A DNA stretch of 64,000 bases from Pseudoneurospora amorphoporcata (Eukaryota > Ascomycota > Sordariomycetes > Sordariales > Sordariaceae). A program made the translations under genes and the position numbers. The stretch covers positions 1-64,000 of the forward strand of contig MU859216.1 of NCBI GenBank assembly GCA_033297205.1. Direction: 5' to 3'. The notes below the pieces were generated by a model, which saw only the letters and a list, made by a program, of their open reading frames with translations, was not told the origin of the DNA and ran no database searches. Numbering within the stretch: the stretch's first letter is position 1; each line of letters starts with the position of its first letter. Positions 30,172-42,157 of this stretch are shown piece after piece.

Positions 30172-32803
30172 GTCACCATGATCATGGTTTCTTGTCTGTG
30201 GTAGTTTGGGTAAGAGAGGGGAAGCATCAGGGGAGCAATCCTACATTGGGATCATGGCACGGCCATGATTATCAAACGAGGCGGAATGTGAGTGTCTTAA
30301 ATCTCGGGGGAGATGGTGGTGCCCGGCCTGGAGTTGGTGGTCCCTCTCTGAGCCAGCGGGCGGCATGGCTCCAACTGTGTGGTGGGTGTGTATCGGGAAA
30401 ACGAGGGAGGGAGTGGGAGAGGAAGGGAGCGCAACCCAGGGCGTGCGTGCGTGCGTGCGTGCGTGCGTGGGTTGCTTCGCGGCGCGGGCTGGCGTGCGGT
30501 GGTGGGCGCGAGTGTCGAGGGAACTTGACAGTACCACCCGAGGTGTGTGAGAGTCAATCTGGTTCCTGGCCTAAGGTAAGCTGGGGATAGCCGGGGTTGG
30601 TCGACCAAGGACCAGGGTGGTTTCTGGCGGGAACTGGAGAGGGTCCGGTCTGTGCGGTTACGCCAACAAGGGAAACGCGGCAGGGTCCTGGGTCGGGTGT
30701 GTGGTCTCGAATTAGGATGGCTTGGTAGGATGGGGGGGGGGCCTTGGCTGGTTTGGATATCGGCCCTGCCTGCCTATACTGTACGAGTATGTATCGTTGA
30801 ACAAGACAATTTCCGGGCCTGAGACAGTTGGGAGCAGTCCAAAACCAGGAGGCCTTGATGGGCGGTAGTGTAGGTACCTTGGTCAACCTGACCTGAACCT
30901 GGGATCGATCCGTGCTCAGGGCTTCTCCTTCAGTTGCCGTCTGTAACTGAACCAGAGTCTCCAAATGTGAAATCTGACGTTCCTCTTTTCGGTTTCCAGT
31001 GGCAAGTTGGAAGTGAAGGCAACACAGCAGCTGTTGTTGGATTGTTCCCTCAGGTAGACTTAGTAAGGTAGGCAGTGCGAATATCCGATGGGACTTTCTT
31101 TCAGGTGTCGTCGCAGTAGTAGTGACTCCAGAATCCCGTCCAAGCTGTTGCAATATGGAAAACGGGGATTAAAGAGAATATCGAGCAGCAGCAAAAAGAG
31201 AAAAAGACAAACCACACAAGGAATATGTCGGTTGACGTGCGGGGGGTATATCCTTTCGAAGAGAAGTCGCAAAGTCGCAAACCAGAAAATCGCCAAAGAA
31301 AAACGGCAGTAAAGAAAAAAAAGAAAAAGAAAACAAAAAAAAAAGATAACCTAACACAGCAGCTCTAATGAAGCTTTCCTTGTTTGTGGTGGTGCTGCAG
31401 CAGATATGGCGGCATCTAGGGTATAACGAGCAATGCCAAGTCAGACTCAGTGAATGGAAGATGCCGTTTCGTTTGTCTGATGTAAGGTAGGTACGTATGT
31501 TGATGTTTGGTTTGGTTGTGGAAAGAAGTGACTGCTGCTGACCTCCTTTCTGCTTGGACTGAATGGAAGGAGGGGGACGAGCAATAGAATAAAACCTGAA
31601 ATTGAATCCTCAAAGAACGTGATGACCACCTCAGATATGCACTCGTCGTTCTTGCCCTGTCCAAAACCTCGGGGCAGAATGGAAGGAACCAGCGTGACAA
31701 AACCTTGATGAGCGAGAACCCAACCTTGCCCGTTCCTGCCAAACCTGTCCCCAAGAATTTCCAACCCACGTTTTCCTCCTCGCAGGCCCGCACCAGTGGT
31801 GGACTGCGCTGCCCTGAAAGATCCCTGTTTGGCCCTCCTCCTGGCTTGGCCACCCCAGCCTCCTCCAGTCCTGAGAGCCAGCCGTGGTGTCGACGGCAGC
31901 CCACCTTCACAGGAAAGTCAACATCACTGGCTCCCGTCCTTTGGTCTAGCCAATCACCCACTCCATGTGTCCCTCTCCGGCCCCATTGCGACGAGAGTCA
32001 ATCAACCAATCATTTGTCAGGATGTCAGTCGATTGTTTGCAAATTAATGACCAAAAGAGAAAAGAGCACAAAAAGACACCCTTGTCGCGAACCAGGGTTG
32101 GCTTCCATGTGTGACCTCAGAGCGCAGTTTTAGTCACAGGCTAGGTAATTACTTACCTTATCGATAAGGCAAAGGGTCAAGGATGGAAGAGAGCTGCGCG
32201 TCACCCTCCTTGAAGAGGCCAGGCTGCAAATGGAAGACACTATCAAGGATAAGGTATTGAGAGACGGAGACGTGAATGCGATATCGAAACTTGGTGTTGC
32301 TCACCGCAAGAATTGTTATCGTCGTCATTGCCTGTGAGGTCCAAGCTCCCTTCTTCCACGGCATGAAGGTGGCCCAAGCTCCCGTGACCTGTAAGGTATG
32401 CTCCACTGATTTTCAGCGGTCCTGCAGATTGCAGAGCTCTTGCTTGTCGGGACTTGTCATGTGCATCTTGGTTTCGGCATTTCTTCTTTGGGATTCCATC
32501 AATCCTGAAGCCTCATCGTCGCAAATCGCTTACATACGGATTGAGACATATTGGCATGGTGCATATATACAGTGGTGATATTTCTTTTCATATCGTGCAA
32601 ATGCCGGACATGGGAACTGCGGGATGGATAGATGCAACTTCCCAGAGTTGGACAAGGAAAGGAAGCCTCCCGTCGGCAACTCCCATTAAGTCTCACAAGT
32701 CCTGACAATCCAAGCACCACTCTTCAACGCCAAAGCCAAAACCATGCTTAGGTATTTTTCGCAAAACCGTAAAATGCATATGTACATCCTTTACTAAACA
32801 CCC
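30172..32803. other. Upstream of the giant gene; no gene seen
   Basis: Contains a (GTGC)n run (30441-30469), a 9-G run near 30730, an A-rich stretch (31307-31350), and scattered short frames. The minus-strand frame 30554-31153 (199 codons) lacks features and is not called. Confidence 0.55.
30441..30469. repeat. (GCGT)n microsatellite
   Basis: Seven GCGT units in the leader region of the giant coiled-coil gene. Confidence 0.9.
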
Positions 32804-33743
32804 CTAAACAACCACCTTGGCCTCCGCTTTACTCCCCCTCTGCCCAAAAATCGTGGTTCCCACCCTGACCTCCGAACTGCCCATGACAATGGCCCCCTCA
32901 AAATCCTCGCTCATGCCCATACTCAACTCCAAACTTCCGCTTTCCAATCCCAGCTCCTTCTCCACCAGATCCCTCTGCTCCCTCAACACCACAAAATCCT
33001 CATTCTCGTTTTCGGGCGTCGTCGCCTTGCTCCTCGCGATGGCGCCGATGGTCATCAGTCCCAGCAGGTTCAGGTGCGGACATTCGTTGGCGATGGCCTT
33101 GCACAGCTCGACGGTTTCTTGGCCCGGGGCGCAACCGGATTTGGACTCTTCGCCCGAGGTGTTGACTTGGACGTGGACGTTGAGTTTTTCGATTTTTTCA
33201 GAAGAAGCAGAAGCAGAGGAAGAGGACATCAGCTCGCCGCGCACGCGGTTCAGGACCTGGGCTTTTTTGAGACTATCCAGCGACGAAACGGCGAAGAGGT
33301 TGGGGATTTTGGCAAGCGGTTTGCAGTGTGCTATGGATGGTGTGTCTCGATTAGTAACTAACTACACACTACCCATCTTCATACACCACCCCTTCCTTCC
33401 TTCCCTTCATTCATTCATATACCGGTCGGTAAGTAGCGGGCGACTGGATGGACAAAAACATACTAGACTGCAACCCCCCAATGAAATGCCACTTGATGGT
33501 CCTCGGAAGCAACTCCGCCTTCTGCTGCAGCTCTTGCGCATAGTTCTCGCCGAAATGGACGTGCTTGACCTGGGGAGCCTCGTGCAGAGCCAAGATGTCG
33601 TTGGCGGGCTTGAGCTTGGACACGGCGACGAGGCGGACGGGACGGCCTTTGGCGACGGCGAGGATGAGCTCTTGGACGCCTTGCAGCTGGGAGACGAGCG
33701 CGGACGCGCGCGTGGGGTCGATTTTGAGGAGTGTTGAGCTCAT
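32804..33743 (-). CDS. PLP homeostasis protein, YggS/PROSC family
   Basis: Exon 1 (33464-33743) and exon 2 (32804-33330) join in phase 1 across a 133-bp intron (GTATGT donor, CATAG acceptor), giving 268 residues, close to the yeast homologue YBL036C. Family landmarks: LVAVSKLKPANDI (the PLP-binding Lys in VSK), HFGENYAQELQQK, IKWHFIGGLQSTHCKPLAKI spanning the splice site, FAVSSLDSLKKA, NVHVQVNTSGEESKSG, and near the end LELSMGMSEDFEGAI followed by GSSEVRVGTTIFGQR. The fold is that of the alanine racemase N-terminal domain; family members bind pyridoxal phosphate and buffer the vitamin B6 pool without known racemase activity. An Arg/Ser/Glu-rich insertion (SSSSASASSEK) near 33200 is lineage-specific. 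The start at 33743 (MSSTLLKIDPTR) is preferred over the upstream frame extension, which reads through the leader. Confidence 0.93.
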
Positions 33744-33853
33744 TTGTAAGTTACTCGGCAGGTGTGTGAAGTTGCTGGGTGTTGGTGTGTTGTGTGTTAT
33801 GTGATGTTTTGATGTCGTGGTGAGTGGATGAAGTCGAATGTTTGAGATTGAAG

Positions 33854-34172
33854 TTCCCTCGCTCAAATACTTTGTCGTTTTCTTGGCATGGTGCGCGTTA
33901 CGTACACACGCACGACATTTGGCATTTTGGACCTTTGAAACGAAACGAACCAGAGTTCATCGGTTCGCATCCCCACTAAATGAGGAAATATGAAAAAAGC
34001 GATGATAGATTTGAAATCAGCGTGACTAAAACTATTAGTATAGTAATTCTCATTATTATACATTCGAGTTTCTTAATTTTCCTCTTTCGTTTCGAAAGTC
34101 CAAAATGTTAAATATCGTGCGTGTGTGACGCGCACCATGCCAAGAAAACGATAAGGTGTTTGAGTGAGGGAA
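33854..34172. mobile_element. MITE-like element with long terminal inverted repeats, RIP-marked
   Basis: The left arm (33854-33945) and right arm (34085-34172) are reverse complements over ~88 aligned bases. They differ by ten substitutions, all transitions, plus one 4-bp indel. The core TCGTTTTCTTGGCATGGTGC is identical in both. The 139-bp spacer is AT-rich and has no coding frame. The flanks AGATTGAAG (left) and AGATGAGG (right) could be a diverged 8-9 bp target duplication, which would fit a hAT-type origin, but this is weak. Transition-only divergence fits repeat-induced point mutation. The element sits 111 bp upstream of the PLP protein start codon, so it may lie in that gene's promoter or leader. 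Confidence 0.7.
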
Positions 34173-34463
34173 AGATGAGGTATCGGTTGGAGTTGTAAGT
34201 AGGTCCAGATTCCAGAACCTCTCCGCTGGGGCTCTGCGGGCTCTGCATGAAATCCTGCAGACCCGCCCGCCCTAGCCCGCCCCCAGTTTGCAGCACGTCG
34301 CCCCGGGAGAAATTGTTAGTGCAAAACCTCTCTTGCCCCCGCTGCTCCGTCCTCGTATACACAGGAATCGGCAACTTTCTCATCTTCCTTCATCGCAGAC
34401 TTTGCCTCGTCGATTCTCGCCCCTGCTCTCCGCTCTCTATCATCCCGACTAATACTTCGTTCA

Positions 34464-34743
34464 ATGGCTCGTTTTCTTCGGCGTGGTTAAGATTATCAGG
34501 ATATTGTTGCTATAGCACTATACCGAATATCCAAGCTAAGCCCCGCCTCCTCGTGTTGCCGGTGCTCCTGGCAACCCGGATTATAATGGTAATAATCCTG
34601 ATAACGGCGATGATAGCGATCCAGATAAAGACAATCACGTCACACGAGCAAAATACTTTGTACGGTCTCTTCAACTACATTTTCATGGTCCTTTGCCCTT
34701 CCCAGTAAAGTCTGTCTCGGCCTCATCTCAAGTACCCATCTAA
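34464..34743 (+). CDS. Weak candidate: small acidic protein with one intron
   Basis: If a 55-bp intron (34486-34540, GTTAAG donor, CTAAG acceptor) is removed, a 74-residue frame MARFLRRAPPPRVAGAPG continues with an Asn/Asp-rich PDYNGNNPDNGDDSDPDKDN. The acidic repeat and codon pattern look coding, but the donor is unusual and no canonical CTAAC branch site is present. No family recognised. Confidence 0.2.
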
Positions 34744-37133
34744 CACCACACAAACCCACTAGCAACTCCTCACCCCGGGGGTGCGTTAGCAGCGAGGTGG
34801 AACATCTGCCCTCCCTTCGAACTTCCGTCACCTCACCTCAACTCTTCCTCTTTCACCAAACTAAACCTCGACGCTCACGTCTTCCCAAAGTGAATCAAGT
34901 TTTTGATTGCACTTTCAGCTTAAACACAATCCACCTTGCTTTTCTTTCCCCATTGATGTTTTGTATCCGACGATCCTAGTCATCGCCCCCAAGGCTATTT
35001 CATCCCACCACCACCACCACCAGCGACTGACTCTGTTAAACCCGGTACCTTAAGGTAACCGAGGGCCTGCTCGCAGTCGAGACATCCATCATCGGCATCG
35101 GCATCGACATCGGCATCGACATTGTGGTCCATCCTCCCGCCCTACTACACATATAACAGGCCATCTTCAATACAATAGGTAGACACGGTCGCTTACATCA
35201 CATGGCTGCTGCTGCTCCGAGGGAGAGAGAGAAATGCGAACCCTTCATACTCGTCAGGATTCCATGTCGCCCGCCCGCCCATTCGCCAGCTCAGTCAGCT
35301 ACCTTAGCTAGATCTCGCGGCGCTGCTTGAGCGGAGCTTCCAAGGCCAACCAATCAACTCCATGCCTCGATACGTATCTCTCGTGCGTGCGGTCAATGAT
35401 CCGAGGGAAACGGGAAAAAAAAAAAAAAAAAATAAGGATACTCTCGAGAGGGCAAGGGCCCGCCTGCACAATGCCTGTCGTTTACCCCTTCCGACAAGGA
35501 CAAGGGTATTATGGTATTAGGTACCTAGGTACCTAGTCTTGGTGTTTTAACGCCATCCATCCCGAACGGGGACGGTTTGTACCTATCTACGTTTTCCTCC
35601 GTCGTCCATGCCTGTCGAACTGTTGAATAGGTAAGGTGGTGTCTAGAATTAGTCTAGTGTCCAGTGACCACGGCATTTGATCTGATCTGCATGGGTGCTC
35701 AGAGCACTACCTTATGATAGGTAGGTAGGTAGGTACCTATCGCCCATGATATTCATTTGCCCACTGTTTAGGTATTGAGCAAGAAGACGGAAAACTAACT
35801 TATCCATATGATGATCCATGATGATCCATGATGCCATCTTACTAACCCTATGGTAAGCTCGGTAATATTTGATCTTCAAGTTTCCAAATGAACAGTTCTG
35901 TTGCGTTCGGCTCATGCCATGCCATGCCATGCCGTGCCATGCTGCGCTGCACCCAGTTACCCACCCTCTTGCTTGCTCTGTGAGTGAATCCCTGCATGTT
36001 ACATACATACCTACATACATACCTAACCCCGGCCGAGCGTAACGTTTGGCATCAGGCTGTTGGCTGAGTGCAGGTACTTATCCGAACAACGAACGAACGA
36101 CCACAAAACTCGGAGCGTCTTGGAACACGACTGGACCTCCGCGGACACTCGAGATTTTCACCTCCCTTTTTTTCACGTACATATTTTCCGGAATAAGAGG
36201 AACAACCGCAATGACCATAGAACGAGGTGTAGTTGGTTCCCATTTTTGTCATCATTCTTGTTGCATTTTTGGTTGGAGTATGTAATGTCCGTACCACCAC
36301 AAGTAAGTGCACGGATTGGTCCTCCCCCCGGCGGTTCGTTGACAGTGGACTGGAAGACAGACGGCGGATGCTTCCTTTGTCGGGTCACGGTGCTTCCCGC
36401 TCCGGGGCTTAGTGGAAGCAAAGGATAGAGTTTCTCGTCTTTGGTTATGTCTCATGTGCCAAGTCTAATCCAGCGCTCCTGTATTTGAGCTGGGAGGTTG
36501 ACGGCGGCTGCTTGGTAAAGTCCTAGCTGTTAGTTATCCTGACCCTCTCGTGCTCTGAACGGCTTCTTCTGGTAGACGGAATGTGTGTGTGAATGACTCG
36601 ACTTCAGTTATGCCCGGTTAAATGAACTGCTTTCCCGGCTGTGTGTGCTAAGAACACCGAAGAATAAATCGTGAATTGTGCGCAAAAGTATGGTGGTGGT
36701 TTTGGCGATATTTTCGGTGGGTGGGCAGCGCAGTGTTTTGATCAATTTCTAGAGGTCTGTATTCTCGGTGGAATTGCAAGTCCAAGGATGAAGGCGCCTG
36801 CTTTCTTTGCTAGGATATGTGGTGGGCTTGTAGTGTAAGTGAATCTTCAAGGATGCAGCTTTTTCGTCTGGACGTCTCCTGATTCGTTTCGGTCTGATGG
36901 TAGCAGAAACAATCCATGGTGGTTGAACTGTTGGCTCGCGTGCAGTGTCAAATCCCAGAGCAGTTGGTTCTGTTAACCATGGCTTCCATTCTCCGCTCTC
37001 GTTCGGGGCGTGGCCGGCCCGGGGCGTGTGGCTTTGTCTACTTCTTGTTGAGCCACACAGGAGCGTACAATCTAACCTAATGCTGGTTCCTTTGTTAGCT
37101 CGGTACTCCTGATACCTACAAAATTGTTAGCTT

Positions 37134-37625
37134 TCAGTAGGATCTTGACAAATCAGATAGAGTCAGACTTCCCCAAACTTGACCTCTCCATCTTTCCCAC
37201 TTTGTCGCGGGCCGTCCCGTCTTGGCGACTTCCAGGTTGCTGGAACATCTTCGGCTGGTGCATGGGTCAGTCGGTCGTAGAATGGAAGGAAAGTTCGATG
37301 CCTCGGTTCCCGGCGGACATGGAGGAAGCATAGACCTCTTTCTCGCACTCCCGTCCTTTGTGTCCAGGCTATTCTTGGTAATGACATATCCGTACAGCAA
37401 CCCACCACGCACGCACGCCTCATCGTCCACAGCAAACTTGGAAGCGGTGCAAATCTCGAAGCCTGTTCTTATCTTGCTGTACAGCCGACAAGTGCAGACA
37501 TAGAACTCGATGTGCGATGCCTGGTAAGTACTCATTAGCCATAAGCCACTCCGAAGACTGCCAACAGTTGGTACCTCGATCCTGTTCGCAGCAGTGTTAA
37601 CTTGGCCAGAAACCTCGAGGCACAT
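37134..37625 (-). CDS. Weak candidate: unassigned open frame
   Basis: 163 codons from an ATG at 37625. The middle (HIEFYVCTCRLYSKIRTGFE followed by a segment with FAVDDEACVRGG) looks like genuine protein and is preceded by a possible acceptor (CTAATGAGTACTTACCAG), so it may be one exon of a spliced gene. The C-terminal half is less convincing. No family recognised. Confidence 0.25.
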   Translation of the reverse strand: MCLEVSGQVNTAANRIEVPTVGSLRSGLWLMSTYQASHIEFYVCTCRLYSKIRTGFEICTASKFAVDDEACVRGGLLYGYVITKNSLDTKDGSARKRSMLPPCPPGTEASNFPSILRPTDPCTSRRCSSNLEVAKTGRPATKWERWRGQVWGSLTLSDLSRSY

Positions 37626-38132
37626 ACATACGGAGGGGCATGAATTTCTTGGTCATCCGGCCACGTTCTGCATACCTCTCCCCCTCGGAGACCAACGCTT
37701 CTGGTTTTCCAGTCCACAAGATGACGATACCGGTGTCATGGCGAACCAAGAGGGGTCAGGCATACAAGAAAGATGGCACGATACAAGAAGAGACTGGATA
37801 TAAATGTTGTGGATGGCTGGGGGTTTGGGGCTCGGGAAACGTGGTCTAGCAACCTGGGGGGAAACGATGAAGGAAAAAAAAGAGAAGAAGGAACAACTTC
37901 TTTCTCTGAGGGTAAGGTAACCCTTTATACCACCTTCGTGCATACCCTCTGCATACCTTGCCCTCGGCAACACGCCATTGTCACCATCTCCAGTGAGAAA
38001 CCTGCTCGCCCTTTCCTCGGACGCATGCTCAGCCTGCCTTGCCATGACAAGAAGGGGCATACATGGAGCTTTCGCATATCCGCCTGGAGGTGCGAGTCTG
38101 TCCATTATTTCCTCGTCCTCTCATCTTCGCGC

Positions 38133-38139
38133 TATAAAA
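38133..38139 (+). promoter_or_regulatory. TATA box of the 38316 gene
   Basis: TATAAAA, followed 30-80 bases later by C/T-rich leader sequence. It makes the ATG at 38220 the first downstream start and excludes the upstream part of the open frame (which begins at 37773) from the protein. Confidence 0.55.
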
Positions 38140-38315
38140 CTTCCCCCTCCCCCCCTCCAAAATTTAGTTCCCATTCCTCCTCCTCTTTTGCTCATACTTA
38201 CTACCACTTCCATCTTTCAATGCCATACAAGTTCTTTACGACTTGCTCTTTCAGCTTCACATCAACCATCCACCTTTTTATATCCATTATGCGGTACAAC
38301 AACATCACATCAACC

Positions 38316-40004
38316 ATGGACAATCAGCTTCCACTTTGGGACATTGCGTCTACCATGGGACACGGCCAGGAGGAGTACCTGGTGGATTTCCAAGACCCCG
38401 GATCCCAACTCGACCCCTTTTTGGGTCTCGACTTGGCTCCCCAAGCCCTGTATCTCCCTACCGGCCCTGAGGCTTCTTTCCAGGATCTTGGCCCAATCAA
38501 TCCGGACTCTTCCATTCCTGCCAACAATCAACAAGGAGCAGCCACCGATTTCCTCACTTCTGGCATTTTCGCTGCCGCTCAAGGGAACTTCACTCCAGGG
38601 GCTCTTCACGATGACAATGGTTTTGGTGGCGCTTCCGAATTTGTCGGTAATGCCATCACTTCCGCTGTCTCTGTTGGCCCTACCGGCCACGCTCAGAACC
38701 CTCTTGACCATTCGTGTCACCCTGCTTCCGGTACCGTTGGCCCTGCCGGCTCTTCCCTTGTCTCTGCTGGACATTCCGGCTCTTCTACACCTGCCGTCTC
38801 TGCCGCCCCAATCCAAGATCCTTGGGGTAGGAAGAAAAGGACCAAGGGGTGGGCGAGGCCGGACCAGCCCGATCGCCTCATTCCTCCTCCTTGTGAGGAG
38901 CCGACGTCGGTGCTCGTCAAGTGGAAAGCGAGCGCCAAGGAGATTGGGGGTATCAACCCTGACTGGACCGTTGCTCAGTTAAAGCAACACTTCGCCCTGC
39001 GGACAGACCTCGGGGCGCCCCCGCCTGAGAATCAGACGCTACGCCTGGAGGATTCTGTGGCTGCTCCGGGATTCGAATCTGCAAGGCCTCTGAAGGATGT
39101 TGATGTCCTTAAGGAAGTTGGCATCGTCCAGGATGGCCCGGTCTGTGTGGTTTGGCTAGATCGAACGATGGGAAGTGGTGTTGTGCTGCCCCCGACCCCG
39201 ACCCTGACCCCGGCCCCGGCTCCAACTGGGGCTCCGACTGCTTTCGAGTTGCCCATGATGCAGCACCAGTTGCTCCCGTCTTCGGATGGAAACCAAAATT
39301 TCATCCGAAAACGCCAGCACCAGCAACACCAGCGCCAGGTCGAGCTTCGGCGCCAGCAACAACTCAAGCGCCAAATTCTCAAATCCCGACAGCGACTCCA
39401 GAACCAGGACCAGCTCCAAGTGCTCCCACACCAGCTCGTTTTTTCTGAACAACCAATCGAGCAGCCTGTTCTCCCAAACGGCTTCATGATGATGCCGGGA
39501 CAACTACGCGGTGGCGGACCTGGTGCTGGGGCTGTAGAAAGTGTTGGTGTTGAGCCCCCCAACCCTGCAACTACGGCCACGCCAACATTTCCACGGGTTC
39601 CCCATTGGCTTAGTCCGCTTGGCGAAACTCCCGTGGTCAACGGCCAAGAGGGCAGGCTTCAAGCCTTTCAAGATGGAGTCAACGTCGATGAGCGTGAAAA
39701 GTGGAAGCAGATGAAAGAGAAGGAAAGGCAATTGGAGGAAAGGGAGCAACGCCTAAAGGAGGGTGAGCAACAGCTTCAGGAGCGTGAGCAACAGCTAAAA
39801 CAGTTGCAACAGCAGGAGATGCAACAGTTGGTTGTTCAACAACAACTGCAAGAGCAGCTCAAACAGCAACAGATTTATCAGCAACAGTTGGTTCTTCAGC
39901 AACAACTACAAGAGCTCGAGCAGCTCAAACAGCGCCAGATTTATCAACAACAGTTGTCTATGGCATCAGCTGCTGGCATCCATACCGAAGCCTGGCGGGG
40001 CTAG
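38316..40004 (+). CDS. Gln-rich protein with possible ubiquitin-like domain
   Basis: 562 residues from MDNQLPLWDIASTMGHGQEE; the in-frame ATGs at 38220 and 38289 would add 32 or 9 residues. The first ~165 residues are acidic and Gly/Ala/Ser-rich. A basic DPWGRKKRTKGWARPDQPDR leads into residues ~190-280. The pattern there (VLVKWKASAKEIG, TVAQLKQHFALRTDLGAPPP, NQTLRLEDS, LKDVDVLKEVGI, VCVVWLD) resembles a ubiquitin fold: beta strand, helix, LKD turn and final strand. Then come a PTPTLTPAPAPTGAPT linker and Gln/Arg-rich heptad-like segments, ending in a long coiled coil of EREQQLKQ/QQQLQEQLKQ type. No Gly-Gly processing site is visible. It may be a ubiquitin-like adaptor; function unknown. Confidence 0.72.
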   Translation: MDNQLPLWDIASTMGHGQEEYLVDFQDPGSQLDPFLGLDLAPQALYLPTGPEASFQDLGPINPDSSIPANNQQGAATDFLTSGIFAAAQGNFTPGALHDDNGFGGASEFVGNAITSAVSVGPTGHAQNPLDHSCHPASGTVGPAGSSLVSAGHSGSSTPAVSAAPIQDPWGRKKRTKGWARPDQPDRLIPPPCEEPTSVLVKWKASAKEIGGINPDWTVAQLKQHFALRTDLGAPPPENQTLRLEDSVAAPGFESARPLKDVDVLKEVGIVQDGPVCVVWLDRTMGSGVVLPPTPTLTPAPAPTGAPTAFELPMMQHQLLPSSDGNQNFIRKRQHQQHQRQVELRRQQQLKRQILKSRQRLQNQDQLQVLPHQLVFSEQPIEQPVLPNGFMMMPGQLRGGGPGAGAVESVGVEPPNPATTATPTFPRVPHWLSPLGETPVVNGQEGRLQAFQDGVNVDEREKWKQMKEKERQLEEREQRLKEGEQQLQEREQQLKQLQQQEMQQLVVQQQLQEQLKQQQIYQQQLVLQQQLQELEQLKQRQIYQQQLSMASAAGIHTEAWRG

Positions 40005-42157
40005 CCTTCCTAGGCAGACGTTGACGGTGATGAGTCCGCGCCATAAAACATATGCATGGCAATATCACAGCCATACCAGCCACCAGTCAAACACTGTGGT
40101 TGTGGTGGATGGCAGGTTGTGGTACCTAGAATGGTTTTTGCGCTACGGCACAAATCATCAAGGGGATGAAGTTGACGTCGACGACGGGATCGCCATTGTG
40201 TTCTCCTTTCCCTTCAGACACACACGAAAGCCTCGCTTTTTCCATCGGCATCTCCACCTCGCTCCGGAGTGCAAAGAAACGGTCACAAGAAACGGTCACA
40301 AGAATAAACCGAACAGCTCAATACCGCTCGCCATGGCTGGGAAACTCCGTCGCAAAATGGTGAAATGGATCACGGTCGTCCATGTTTCCTCCAGGCATCT
40401 AGGACTCCTCATCGCCATTATCTCCAGCCACTTCCGCCGTCCACAACCTGAAACCCAACAACACCCACCAATTACCTTGACCTTCTACCTGCTCGACAAC
40501 TCATCAAACCCTTTTCTACGCCTACGAATTCGGCAAGTCGGCAAGCCGGCCGCAAGAGCCCGATGTCTTTCTCTGCCTATCAGACTCTGGAGGTGTAGTA
40601 CCAACCACTTTCCTTGCTTCTACGGGCCTAACCTCGTCTTGACTACTTTTTTTTTCTTACCATCTTTCGCCTTGGTCTTGGTCTTCGTCTTCATTACCTC
40701 TACCTCTACGCTCTACGCTACTTCTCTACCTTACTCTACTCTACTCTAGCAGCTCCAGGCCGCAGGCAGGTTATTACCTACCTTACCCACCGATCATCGA
40801 CCACAGACATTTGACCCACCCACCCACCGCCTGTCTATCATATCACCAGGCATCAAACACATAAGCGCTGAACAAGAGCTCTTGAACAGAGCAAGAATTA
40901 GCTACCTTACATGATGGGCAAGTATTGATTTCATTTGTCAATTCCTCCCTCATTTCCAACAACTCGGGGAAAGGAAAAAAAGAGCGGATAAAAGCGTCAA
41001 GTTTGTTCAGTCATGCATGTATGCATGGACATGGGAAAAACACTGGGAAAACACTGGGAAAGTGGATGGACACTCTGGAAGGAAACACCGGACACACCAG
41101 GCACCGCACTACGCAAACTAAGGTACTTTTGCTGGCTCACCGAAAAGATACCTTAGACTTAGTCTACTCTCGTCAGAAACACTCGTCAGAAACAGAACCG
41201 TGCCGAAGCAAGAAGGAGTCCTGCCTAGGGTTCTCTTCCTTACTCTACTCTTGGATTTGGTTGTTGGTTTTTGGTTGGTTATGAAGGTCGTTTTGGATGA
41301 CTTTAGTTTAGTTCAGTCTGGTTTGGTTTGGTTTAGTTTAAGTTTTATTTTCGGTTTCGGTCTTGATTTGGAATACAAACACAAACAAACACAATTACAA
41401 AACACAAATACAAATACAAACACAAACACTGGTCAGATCAGATCAGATTCACACTTCATGTTCAGAGTACTACCCCGTTCATTGTACCTTGCTTGTCCTT
41501 ACTCAGTAACAGTAACAGAAGCAAGCAAGCAACCAACTGGACTGGTGGAGATTAAACAAGATGATAACTTGTGAAATTACTACTCTCGAGACAGAAGAAA
41601 GATTATTATATATGGAACTCCCAAGTAAATAAATAAATCATTGTGTTGCTGTTACCGTTTGTGTGTGTGTTTTGCTTGACCTGCCTGGTTCCATGTGTTA
41701 CATGTATAGGTATGTTTCCTTGACCTGCTTGACCTGCTTGACCTCCTCCTTCTTGGCCGTCGTCGTCGTCGTCGTCGTCGTCACGTCTTACTTGTTGTAT
41801 CTGATGAGGACGGGACGGAGTTTGTGACGTTGCGCAACCACAACGGAGGAAATAAGGTTTGCGATGGGAATTATGATGCTTTCTGATTCATCAAGTTTCG
41901 TTATTTAATTTAATAATGATTACATACATGCATCGATGCCTACTTTACTTCATTTCATGTTCCCGTCATGTCATCCCTTTAATGCCAGTTCCGATTCCAT
42001 TGCGTCCCATACAACCAACCGAAAGAAAGCAAGAAACAAACCGAGAAATCATAGTTATTAAACGCCCGCTTGTGCCCAATTCCCACTAAACCTAAGCCAT
42101 CTACTCAACACCTCTTGCACCTCACAGACCAGACCAAACCAAACCAGCCAACTAGAA
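40005..42157. other. Intergenic, no gene seen
   Basis: 3' regions of the Gln-rich gene and of HYM1. Contains CTCTAC repeats (about 40710-40745), ACAAACAC repeats (41378-41430), TGACCTGCT decamers (about 41720), and (GTC)8 (41759-41782). A 305-codon frame at 39832-40749 overlaps the Gln-rich coding end and is its shadow. Confidence 0.6.
41759..41782. repeat. (GTC)8 microsatellite
   Basis: Eight perfect GTC units in non-coding DNA. Confidence 0.9.

Larger units (their letters stand above)
34173..38219. other. Long intergenic region, two weak gene candidates
   Basis: About 4 kb with no firm gene. Contains an A-run (35415-35432), CGGCAT/CGACAT repeats (about 35090), TAGGTAGGTAGGTAGGTACC (about 35719), and CCATG repeats (about 35920). 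Candidates at 34464-34743 (+) and 37134-37625 (-) are listed separately. Confidence 0.55.
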
